DNA from: Fusobacteriaceae bacterium
Lineage (GTDB): Bacteria; Fusobacteriota; Fusobacteriia; Fusobacteriales; Fusobacteriaceae
Direction: 5' to 3'
Assembly (NCBI GenBank): GCA_900764925.1
Contig: CAAFPW010000047.1
Coordinates: 1-22,235, forward strand
Length of the DNA: 22,235 bases
Positions 7,395 through 15,129 of this stretch are shown here, piece after piece; position 1 is the stretch's first letter, and every line of letters begins with the position of its first letter. Below the pieces are notes generated by a model that had not been told where the DNA came from, ran no database searches, and worked only from the letters and a program-made list of their open reading frames with translations. Position numbers and translations under genes: made by a program.

Positions 7395-8615
7395 CTATCT
7401 CCCCCTTACTCCAAATAACTCTGGTCTTTCAAACTTAAATGTTTTTACAAATGTAAGAAGAAGTATCTTAGTAATAGTTACAGCTGTGAACATTGAAGCA
7501 AGTGTACCTATTGTTAAAGTTACTGCAAATCCTTTTACTGGTCCTGTTCCAAATGTAAATAGTATAGCTGTAATAATAAGAGTCGTAATATTTGAGTCAA
7601 ATATTGCAACAAATCCCTTACTAAATCCTGTATTTATACTATTTATTATACTATTTCCAAATCTCAATTCCTCTTTTATTCTTTCAAAAATAATTACATT
7701 GGCGTCAACTGCCATTCCAGCTGAAAGAATAAGTCCTGCTATACCTGGTAATGTAAGTGTTGCATCTATAAAGTTTAAAGCTCCAAAGGTAATAAGTCCA
7801 AATATAATTAAAGCTATATCTGCAACTATTCCTGGAAGTCTATAGAATATTATCATGAACACACCTATCAAAGCCATTGCAAGTATTCCTGCGTTTTTAC
7901 TTTGAGCTATTGATTCATCTCCTAAAGAAGCTCCTACAGTTCTTGTTTCAGCTATCTCAGCTTTTACTGGAAGTGCCCCAGCATTTAAAAGTGTAGCTGT
8001 AGCCTTAGCTTCCTCTACTGTATAGTTTCCTGTGATTACTCCACTTCCACTAGGAATTTCAGAGTTTATCATAGGAGCTGTTTGTACTGCTCCATCTAAC
8101 GTTATTGCAAGTTGTTTTCCTATATTATTTCTTGTGATCTCAGCAAATTTTACTGCTCCCTCTTGGTTCATCTCAAATTGAATTTGAGGTCTTCCAAGAT
8201 TATCATAAGATACATCAGCTTTCTTTAATGCTCCACCAGTCAAAAGAGTCTCTCCCAATGTTCCATCAGGATTCATAATTTTGAACTCCAAAAGAGCTGT
8301 TTTTCCAATCATCTTTATAGCGTCTTCTGTATTGTTTATTCCAGGTAGTTCTACTATTACTTTATTATCTCCAGCTTTTTGAACTACTGATTCAGCCACT
8401 CCTAGACCATTTATTCTTCTATCTAATACCTCAATAAGTCTATCCATAGCTTCAGCATCTATAGTTACACCCTCTTCAGGTACTGCTTCTAGTACAACAT
8501 ATACTCCACCTTTTAAGTCTAGTCCAAGTTTTGTTGGTTTTGCAAAACTTAACCATACAGCCCCACAGACTACCATTATTACTAGGAGTAATCTCATCAT
8601 TAATTTTGAACTCAT
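7395..8615 (-). CDS. secD: Protein translocase subunit SecD
   Basis: Partner of SecF in the SecDF accessory complex of the Sec translocon. The 406-residue protein starts with a membrane anchor (about residues 8-24), then GLDLKGG (31-37), the P1 periplasmic domain (about 40-225), and five membrane segments. The signature SAGMAVDANVIIFERIKEE (298-315) includes D304 and N306, in the region implicated in proton or sodium passage. It is about 200 residues shorter than E. coli SecD; this compact form with a smaller periplasmic domain is common in Gram-positive and deep-branching bacteria, so I do not read it as truncated. GGAGGGG precedes the ATG by 4 bases. It lies 14 bp after ruvX and just before secF. 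Confidence 0.96.
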   Translation of the reverse strand: MSSKLMMRLLLVIMVVCGAVWLSFAKPTKLGLDLKGGVYVVLEAVPEEGVTIDAEAMDRLIEVLDRRINGLGVAESVVQKAGDNKVIVELPGINNTEDAIKMIGKTALLEFKIMNPDGTLGETLLTGGALKKADVSYDNLGRPQIQFEMNQEGAVKFAEITRNNIGKQLAITLDGAVQTAPMINSEIPSGSGVITGNYTVEEAKATATLLNAGALPVKAEIAETRTVGASLGDESIAQSKNAGILAMALIGVFMIIFYRLPGIVADIALIIFGLITFGALNFIDATLTLPGIAGLILSAGMAVDANVIIFERIKEELRFGNSIINSINTGFSKGFVAIFDSNITTLIITAILFTFGTGPVKGFAVTLTIGTLASMFTAVTITKILLLTFVKTFKFERPELFGVRGR

Positions 8616-8629
8616 TTTCCCCTCCAGCT

Positions 8630-9049
8630 CTATTTTTTTCTGTCCAAGAAAGTTTGAAGTATTATAGCTGCTGCTACCTTATCCACTACTTTTCTTTTCT
8701 CTAAAGCTCCCTTTTTATTAGTTTCATTTAGAAGTCTATCTGCAGAAACAGTAGTCAGTCTTTCATCTACTTCAAATATCTCTAATCCTTCAATATTTTT
8801 ATTAAGTTTCTCTATAAACTCTCTAACTTTTTCAGCTTGTCTCTTCTCTGTTCCATCTAAGCTTTTAGGTATACCTATTACTAAAGATTTTGTATTTTCC
8901 TGTATAAGTATCTCCTCTATTCTCTTTACTGCCTTTACTTTTCTCCTGTCAATAACTTCAAGGGGAGTGGCTAATATCCCCATTATATCAGATTTAGCCA
9001 CACCTATTCTCACATCACCAACATCTAAGGCAACATACTTTTTATACAT
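8630..9049 (-). CDS. ruvX: RuvX/YqgF family RNase H-fold nuclease
   Basis: A 139-residue protein of the normal YqgF length. The RNase H-like active-site carboxylates are in place: D9 in YVALDVGDVRIGVAKSD, E96 in FEVDERLTT, and D123 in VVDKVAAAIIL. The glycine-rich GIPKSLDGTEKR (59-70) is also family-typical. The family is annotated as putative Holliday junction resolvase; E. coli YqgF has also been tied to 16S rRNA 5'-end processing, so the role may be in RNA. It follows alaS by 9 bp, with its ribosome binding site fused to the alaS stop (TAAGGGG). An alaS-ruvX neighbourhood is common in bacteria and supports an RNA or translation link. Confidence 0.93.
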   Translation of the reverse strand: MYKKYVALDVGDVRIGVAKSDIMGILATPLEVIDRRKVKAVKRIEEILIQENTKSLVIGIPKSLDGTEKRQAEKVREFIEKLNKNIEGLEIFEVDERLTTVSADRLLNETNKKGALEKRKVVDKVAAAIILQTFLDRKK

Positions 9050-9058
9050 TTTTACCCC

Positions 9059-11659
9059 TTATAATAAAGTTTTTAGAGTTTCTCTAACTTTAGCTACTGC
9101 CTCTTCAATCTTAGAAGCGTCTTTTCCTCCGGCTTGAGCAAAATCTGGTCTTCCTCCACCATTTCCTCCAGCTATTTGTGCAGCCTCTTTAACTAAATTT
9201 CCAGCTTTAGCTTTTCCAATTAAGTCTTTTGTAACTCCTACAGCAAATATAGCTTTATCCTCTCCAGAAGCAAGTACTACTACACAACTTCCTAATTTTT
9301 CTTTTAGAGAGTCTACCATTTGTCTTAACTCTTCAGCTGTTTTATCTTTGAAAGTTTTTATTACAACTTTTACTCCATTGATCTCTTCAGCTGCATCATT
9401 TAATGATCCTGCTTCATAATTAGTTATTTTAGCTTTTAATGCTTCTATCTCTTTAGAGTTTTCTCTTAGAGTTTCAGTCATTTTTTCTACTCTTTCTACT
9501 ACATTAGCTTCATCAGATTTTACTGTCTTAGCTATCTCTTTTAGAGTTTTTTCCATCTTTTTAACTAATTCATAAGCTCCAAGTCCTGTCACAGCTTCGA
9601 TTCTTCTTACTCCAGCAGCTATTCCACTCTCAGATTCTATCTTAAATAATCCTATCTTAGCTATATTATCTATATGAGTTCCTCCACAAAGCTCAATAGA
9701 GAAGTCATCTACTTTTACAACTCTTACTATATCTCCATATTTGTCTCCAAATAGAGCCATAGCTCCCTCTTTTTTAGCTTCATCCATACTCATATTTCTA
9801 ACTGTTACTGCTAAAGATTCTGCTATCTTTTCATTTACTAAATTTTCAACTTTTTCAATCTCATCAGTTGTCATTGCTTCATAGTGATTGAAGTCAAATC
9901 TCAATCTTTGTCCATTTACTAATGAACCAGCTTGTTGTACATGAGTTCCTAATACCTCTCTTAAAGCTTTGTGTAATAGGTGAGTAGCTGTATGGTTTTT
10001 AGCTGTAGCAGCTCTATTTAATTCATCTACTTCTAATAGATACTCTTCTCCCTCTTTAGCTTCTCCTTTTACAACTTCAACAGTGTGTGTAAATATTCCC
10101 TTTTGCTTTTGAACATCTACAACTTTTCCTTCAAATCCATTTCCAGAAATTGTTCCGATATCTGCTGCTTGTCCTCCAGACTCTCCATAGAAAGGTGTAG
10201 TATCAAATATCATAAGAGTTTTTCCATCTTTTCCCTCTCTGATGCTTAATAGTTTAGCAGTCTCTTTTAAAGTTTCATATCCTACAAAGTTAGTAGTTCC
10301 ATATCTATCATAGAAATCTTCTATAAAGCTATCTTGTCCTTTTTCCATTACAACTTCTCTAGCTGCTCTAGCTTTCTCTTTTTGCTCTTCCATCTTAGCT
10401 TCAAACTCTTCTCTTGAAACTTCTACATCTTTCTCCTCACAAATCTCCTCTGTCAATTCATAAGGGAATCCATATGTATCATATAATTTGAAAGTTATAT
10501 CTCCAGAAAGTTTCTTTCCACCCTCTGCTTTTAATTTCTCTATCTCTTGGTTTACAAGTTGTATTCCTTGGTCAAGAGTACGAGAAAATTTCTCCTCCTC
10601 TATCTTAACAACTTTTTTGATGTGCTCTAAGTTATCATTTAAATCTGGATAAGCTTCATTCATCATCTCTACAACTTTGTCTACCATTTTGTATAGGAAT
10701 AACTCTGATTGTCCAAGTAATCTTCCATGTCTTACTGCTCTTCTTAAGATTCTTCTTAGTACATATCCTCTTCCTTCATTAGATGGGATAACTCCATCAT
10801 TGATTAGGAAAGTAACTGCTCTTGAATGGTCAGTTATAACTTTTAAAGAGAAATCCTTCTCTTTGTCCTCTCCATATTTAGTATCAGTTAATCTTCCAGC
10901 CTCTTCTACTAATGGGAATAATAGATCTGTTTCAAAGTTGTTAGATTTTCCTTGTACCATAGCTGTAACTCTCTCTAGTCCAGCTCCTGTATCTATATTT
11001 TTCTTTGGTAATGGCTCAAGTGATCCATCTTCCATTCTATTCCACTCTGTAAATACTAGGTTCCAAATCTCTATGAAACGGTTATCTGTTCCCTCATCTC
11101 CAAGTTTAGAGTTTTCATCTCCACCATAAGCTGGTCCTAAGTCCACATGTATCTCTGAACATGGTCCGCATGAACCTGTTGGTCCTGCTGCCCACCAGTT
11201 TTCATCCTCACCAAGTCTTACTATTCTCTCTTTAGGGAAGTTACACTTCTCTATCCAAATTTGTTCAGCTTCATCATCAGTTGTAAATACAGATACCCAT
11301 AATTTATCCTTATCAAGCCCTAATACCTCAGTAACGAACTCCCAAGACCAAACTATTGCTTCCTCTTTGAAATAGTCTCCAAATGAGAAGTTTCCTAACA
11401 TTTCAAAGAAAGTATGGTGTCTTGCTGTTCTTCCTACATTTTCTAAATCGTTTGTTCTAATTGATTTTTGATAAGTAGTTATTCTTGGGTATGGAGCCTC
11501 TTTTTGTCCTAAGAAATATGGTTTGAAAGGTCCCATCCCAGCCACTGTTAATAAAAGTGATGGATCATCTGGAATTAGAGATGCACTTTCAAAATGTTTG
11601 TGATTTTTCTTTTTAAAGAATTCTATGAACTCTTTTCTGATTTGATTTCCTGTTAACAT
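9059..11659 (-). CDS. alaS: Alanyl-tRNA synthetase
   Basis: Class II synthetase that charges tRNA-Ala and clears mischarged Ser and Gly. All domains are present in 866 residues: the catalytic core with motif 2 region (about 1-240, including TTYQKSIRTNDLENVGRTARHHTFFEMLGNF split around residue 80) and GAGLERVTAMVQG (225-237), the tRNA-recognition helices (about 240-460), the editing domain with its metal-binding residues H556 and H560 (HTATHLLH) and C658 and H662 (CGGTH), and the C-terminal oligomerisation/C-Ala domain with GGNGGGRPDFAQAGG near the end. GGAGG precedes the ATG by 4 bases. It sits 46 bp after lptB; the gap is too short for a T-box leader, so it is probably expressed from the upstream promoter or a weak local one. 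Confidence 0.98.
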   Translation of the reverse strand: MLTGNQIRKEFIEFFKKKNHKHFESASLIPDDPSLLLTVAGMGPFKPYFLGQKEAPYPRITTYQKSIRTNDLENVGRTARHHTFFEMLGNFSFGDYFKEEAIVWSWEFVTEVLGLDKDKLWVSVFTTDDEAEQIWIEKCNFPKERIVRLGEDENWWAAGPTGSCGPCSEIHVDLGPAYGGDENSKLGDEGTDNRFIEIWNLVFTEWNRMEDGSLEPLPKKNIDTGAGLERVTAMVQGKSNNFETDLLFPLVEEAGRLTDTKYGEDKEKDFSLKVITDHSRAVTFLINDGVIPSNEGRGYVLRRILRRAVRHGRLLGQSELFLYKMVDKVVEMMNEAYPDLNDNLEHIKKVVKIEEEKFSRTLDQGIQLVNQEIEKLKAEGGKKLSGDITFKLYDTYGFPYELTEEICEEKDVEVSREEFEAKMEEQKEKARAAREVVMEKGQDSFIEDFYDRYGTTNFVGYETLKETAKLLSIREGKDGKTLMIFDTTPFYGESGGQAADIGTISGNGFEGKVVDVQKQKGIFTHTVEVVKGEAKEGEEYLLEVDELNRAATAKNHTATHLLHKALREVLGTHVQQAGSLVNGQRLRFDFNHYEAMTTDEIEKVENLVNEKIAESLAVTVRNMSMDEAKKEGAMALFGDKYGDIVRVVKVDDFSIELCGGTHIDNIAKIGLFKIESESGIAAGVRRIEAVTGLGAYELVKKMEKTLKEIAKTVKSDEANVVERVEKMTETLRENSKEIEALKAKITNYEAGSLNDAAEEINGVKVVIKTFKDKTAEELRQMVDSLKEKLGSCVVVLASGEDKAIFAVGVTKDLIGKAKAGNLVKEAAQIAGGNGGGRPDFAQAGGKDASKIEEAVAKVRETLKTLL

Positions 11660-11705
11660 AGTTCCTCCATTTTTTGTTTCTATTTTTAAATTAAAATTTA
11701 ATAAT

Positions 11706-12431
11706 TTAATCCAATTTAAATTTCTCTCCTAAGTAGATTTTTCTAGCAGTTTCATTCTCTGCTATCTCCTCAGGAGTTCCACTTATAAGTACTTTTCCCT
11801 GTGCCATTATATAAGCTTTCTCTGTAATTCTTAGAGTCTCTCTTACACTGTGGTCAGTAATCAATATTCCCAATCCTCTATTTTTCAAATATCTTATTAT
11901 CTGTTGAATATCCTCTACAGCTATAGGATCAACCCCAGCAAAAGGTTCATCTAGAAGTATAAAGTTAGGATTATTAGCTATCGTTCTAGCTATCTCAACT
12001 CTTCTTCTCTCCCCTCCAGACAGAGAGAATCCCAATGATTTTCTTACATGAGTTAGTTTAAACTCCTCCATAAGTTTATCAATTATCTCTTTTTGCTCTG
12101 ATTTACTAATAGATTTCATCTCCAATACAGCAGCAATATTCTCTTCAACAGTTAAATTTCTAAAAACAGATGGCTCTTGTGCTAGGTATCCAATTCCCAT
12201 ATTTGCTCTCTTATACATAGGATAGTCTGTTACCTCTATATTATCACAAAATACCTTTCCACTTTCTGGCTTTACTATTCCTGTTATCATATAAAAAGTT
12301 GTTGTTTTTCCAGCACCATTGGGTCCTAAAAGTCCTACTATCTCACCTTTTTTTACCTCTAAGCTAACATTATCTACAACTTTTCTCTTTTTATAACTTT
12401 TACATAGATTTTGAGCTGATAAATTTATCAT
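11706..12431 (-). CDS. lptB: LPS export ABC transporter ATPase LptB
   Basis: The ATPase that powers LPS extraction with LptF and LptG. The 241 residues hold the Walker A motif GPNGAGKTT (36-44), Q-loop Q85 (YLAQEPSVF), ABC signature LSGGE (137-141), Walker B FILLDEP (157-163) with D161 and E162, and the switch histidine H194. The block ITDHSVRETL (191-200) together with YLAQEPSVFRNLTVEENI is diagnostic for LptB among ABC ATPases. It begins 11 bp after the lptC/lptA gene, with a TAAGGAG junction in which that gene's stop forms part of the ribosome binding site. The membrane subunits it needs are encoded about 8 kb downstream in the same apparent operon. Confidence 0.96.
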   Translation of the reverse strand: MINLSAQNLCKSYKKRKVVDNVSLEVKKGEIVGLLGPNGAGKTTTFYMITGIVKPESGKVFCDNIEVTDYPMYKRANMGIGYLAQEPSVFRNLTVEENIAAVLEMKSISKSEQKEIIDKLMEEFKLTHVRKSLGFSLSGGERRRVEIARTIANNPNFILLDEPFAGVDPIAVEDIQQIIRYLKNRGLGILITDHSVRETLRITEKAYIMAQGKVLISGTPEEIAENETARKIYLGEKFKLD

Positions 12432-12442
12432 AACTTATCTCC

Positions 12443-15127
12443 TTATTTTTTATAGTCTACATAAACATTTCCAGAGGCTTTTATCTTCTTACTATTCATA
12501 TCATATATTCCTCTATCTGCTTGTACTATAGATTCATTATTCTCTATCTCAACATGTCCTATAAGCTCTAATGTTCCTGCTTTTTGTCTGATTATTCCCC
12601 TATCTGCTGTAACATTAGTAATTCCATACTCACTATTTTCATTATCTATTTTAACATTTCCTATAAGGGTAGCTATATCTTTTTCTATATCCACCTCTGC
12701 AACTACTGATGTAATCAAAGTTTTTCCATTTTTTTCATCTGTAATAGTAAGTCTTGTATTCTCTTTTGAAAAAACTAACTTTCTATTTGAATCAATCTCT
12801 ATATAGTCAGATTCTAAAGTCTTTTCATTTTGGACAAAAACAGCGTTCTCTCTTACTTCACTTCTTAGTATCTCATATTTTCCACTATTTTTGAAGTATA
12901 CTCTTGCAAAATCTCCCTTAAATGTAGTTATTACACCTTTATCATTGACCTCTCCATTAACATTTCCAGTGAAGTCCATTATCATCTCATTTAAGTTTCC
13001 ATCTATCTTATCAGATCTAAATTTATCTCCATTTACTGTTGTTATATTAGATCTATTTCCCTTTAAGATACCTGTTTTATTATTAAATTCTCCGTTATCT
13101 CCTTCAAATTTAAAATCTTTATAATCTATACTATACTTCTCTAAAGATTTTACCAATTCTGTTTTTGGATAGTACTCAACCTTTTCTCCTCTAAATGTAG
13201 AATCTACATCTTTTATTACAACATTTCCTTGGAATAGTGCCTTCTCCTCCTTTGAAAAATATGTCATCTTTCTACTTGTAAGAGTATTTGTTTCACTTTT
13301 TCCATTGAAATTATCTCCAACAAATTTTGAAGTTTTTGTGTAATATACTCCCTTACTTACATTTCCAGAGGTCTTTCCATCTTTTGTTTTAAACTCTATT
13401 TTCTCAGGTAGATAGATGTTCTCATCCTTTAAATTGTACTTTGCTCTTTGAGAGTCAGCAATTATATCCTCCCCCTCTAAGTGAACATTTTCAGCTATCT
13501 CTATATACTCACCATTTTGGAAAGAGAATTTGTCTCCACTGATTTTTATACCATCCTTAGGATTTTCTATCTCTATACTACTAGCTAATTTTCCAAATCC
13601 AGAGTTTGTATTATATGTTAGGTTCTCTCCCTTAGCTATATAATCTTTTCCTTGAAGAGTTACTGCACCCTCACTTAAAAACTCTCCTGTTCCTTGATTA
13701 TACTTTGCATCCCTACCAGAAAACAGTGTTCCATCATTTAAAGATTTAACCTTATAGTTACCTACTATTGTAGCATTTTTATCTATTCCTGTATAGGTTA
13801 TACTATCACTAGATAGGGCATATTTTTCATCCTCCATATAGGCATTGCCAATTACAGAACTATCTTGTGTATCTGTATTGTAAGCTATACTATCTCCCTT
13901 TAATTTTTGATGCTTACTCTTATCCAATAGATAACCTTTTGTTATTTTTAAATCCTTACTCATATCATTATAATATAAAGATTTTCCTTCACTCTCATAC
14001 TTAGGTCCTTTGAAAGTATAAGCTCCATCAGTAGTAAACTCCTTAGTATCACTATTGTAATTGAAAACTTTAGTAACTAATTCTCCATCTATTGAAGAGT
14101 ATTTTACACTCTTCTTTCCTGAAAGAGTCATAAGCTTGCTATTAGTATCATATACTAATTTTTCTCCTACTATCTTTTCTCCCTTTGTAGAACTTCCATT
14201 GACATTTCCATCAATAGTTAATACTTTACTCTCTGTGTTGTAAGTTCCATTATCTCCTTCAAAAGAGTAAACTCCATTACTTCCCTTAATCTTTCCAATG
14301 ATATTTAAAATACTACTATTTTCAGCTTTTTCTAATCTGTCCACATAGATTTTAAATCCATTTACCTCTATTATAACATTTTTTGAGATTTTTAGAACCT
14401 CTGTATCCTCTTTAAAATATAGAGATTCTGCTGAAAGTTTTACCCCTTTATAAGTGGCATTAAAAGGTTCCCAAGCTTCTAGTATTCTGCTCTCTGTATT
14501 GTATCTCAAAGTTTTAAAATCTCCATCTACTAGACCTTGATTCTCTCCTCTTCCCTCTAACTTAATATTATCAGCAAGTACGATGATCTTAGTAATATCA
14601 TCATAATCTCCCTTGTCTCCCTTTAAAGCTATCTCCTCATTCTCTAAAGTTACGTCTTGTCTAAGCTGTATATAGCTCATCTTAGAGTCAGTTGTAAAGT
14701 TTTGTCCAGATATCTTTACATTTTTTTCCTCATTGATTGCAGTTACTCCAGTAGTTGAAGTCACTTCATCTTTTAGTTTATTATAATCTACACTCTCAGC
14801 TTTAAAGCTCCATCCATTAGGACTTATTCCAAGAATATTGTTCTTTAACGCTAAGTTTCTTACCTTATCAATAAAAACATTATCTCCACTGATAAGCATC
14901 TCATTTACTTGAGCCTTAGCCTTTTCAAACCCTGTTTCATTCTCCTTGATATAATCCTTTTGAACCTCTGCTTCTACAATATAATCTTCATTTTTGTAAG
15001 TTACATTACTAGTTTCTATTACTTGCTCTGTATCTCCTATATTTTCCTCTTCACCAAAATAGTTAAAATATCCCAATATAATTATTGCTACAATCCCTAC
15101 TATATAACCTATCTTTCTCTTATCCAT
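12443..15127 (-). CDS. Giant LptC/LptA-type periplasmic LPS bridge protein
   Basis: An 894-residue envelope protein. Residues 6-24 form a single membrane anchor with a short Lys/Arg-rich cytoplasmic start, as in LptC. Residues about 75-165 look LptC-like (LALKNNILGISPNGWSFKAES, cut here at 91-111). From about residue 170 to the end, a unit of about 30 residues recurs some 24 times, each opening with (G/S/A)(D/E)xxxYN and followed by a Lx(I/L)xGNVxL-type strand, the pattern of OstA/LptA beta-jellyroll proteins. E. coli LptC and LptA are each under 200 residues, so this is four to five times longer. It stands directly before lptB, the usual place of lptC-lptA. I infer a fused LptC plus multi-LptA bridge; no outer-membrane barrel domain is present, so it is not LptD. 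Confidence 0.85.
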   Translation of the reverse strand: MDKRKIGYIVGIVAIIILGYFNYFGEEENIGDTEQVIETSNVTYKNEDYIVEAEVQKDYIKENETGFEKAKAQVNEMLISGDNVFIDKVRNLALKNNILGISPNGWSFKAESVDYNKLKDEVTSTTGVTAINEEKNVKISGQNFTTDSKMSYIQLRQDVTLENEEIALKGDKGDYDDITKIIVLADNIKLEGRGENQGLVDGDFKTLRYNTESRILEAWEPFNATYKGVKLSAESLYFKEDTEVLKISKNVIIEVNGFKIYVDRLEKAENSSILNIIGKIKGSNGVYSFEGDNGTYNTESKVLTIDGNVNGSSTKGEKIVGEKLVYDTNSKLMTLSGKKSVKYSSIDGELVTKVFNYNSDTKEFTTDGAYTFKGPKYESEGKSLYYNDMSKDLKITKGYLLDKSKHQKLKGDSIAYNTDTQDSSVIGNAYMEDEKYALSSDSITYTGIDKNATIVGNYKVKSLNDGTLFSGRDAKYNQGTGEFLSEGAVTLQGKDYIAKGENLTYNTNSGFGKLASSIEIENPKDGIKISGDKFSFQNGEYIEIAENVHLEGEDIIADSQRAKYNLKDENIYLPEKIEFKTKDGKTSGNVSKGVYYTKTSKFVGDNFNGKSETNTLTSRKMTYFSKEEKALFQGNVVIKDVDSTFRGEKVEYYPKTELVKSLEKYSIDYKDFKFEGDNGEFNNKTGILKGNRSNITTVNGDKFRSDKIDGNLNEMIMDFTGNVNGEVNDKGVITTFKGDFARVYFKNSGKYEILRSEVRENAVFVQNEKTLESDYIEIDSNRKLVFSKENTRLTITDEKNGKTLITSVVAEVDIEKDIATLIGNVKIDNENSEYGITNVTADRGIIRQKAGTLELIGHVEIENNESIVQADRGIYDMNSKKIKASGNVYVDYKK
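12446..14620 (-). repeat. About 24 tandem OstA/LptA-type protein repeats
   Basis: Within the giant Lpt gene, unit starts fall near residues 170, 202, 232, 260, 291, 321, 351, 381, 411, 440, 471, 500, 531, 558, 587, 617, 647, 676, 705, 738, 773, 807, 841 and 870, a mean spacing close to 30. Examples of unit openings are GDNGTYN, GEKLVYD, GKSLYYN, GDSIAYN, GRDAKYN, GENLTYN and ADRGIYD. The units are diverged and the DNA is not visibly repeated, so the expansion is old. Two or three less clear units lie further N-terminal (near 80, 108 and 140). Confidence 0.75.
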
Positions 15128-15129
15128 AT

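Noticed and set aside
7387..7845. A 152-codon plus-strand open frame opposite secD
   Set aside because: It mirrors the hydrophobic membrane segments of secD, and the secD translation shows unmistakable family motifs on the other strand.
7395..8615. SecD as a truncated gene
   Set aside because: It is shorter than E. coli SecD but has all six membrane segments and the family motifs; the compact length is normal in many bacteria.
10677..11129. A 150-codon open frame on the plus strand inside alaS
   Set aside because: It is antisense to highly conserved alaS sequence, is Ser/Leu/Pro-rich as expected from a reversed AT-rich coding frame, and resembles no family.
11660..11705. A promoter or T-box leader in the gap before alaS
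   Set aside because: 46 bp cannot hold a T-box. The gap is almost all A and T, so -10-like hexamers are expected by chance, and no convincing -35 pairs with them.
12443..15127. The giant Lpt protein as LptD or as an autotransporter-like adhesin
   Set aside because: There is no C-terminal barrel, no cleavable signal peptide, and the unit pattern plus position before lptB fit LptC/LptA proteins.
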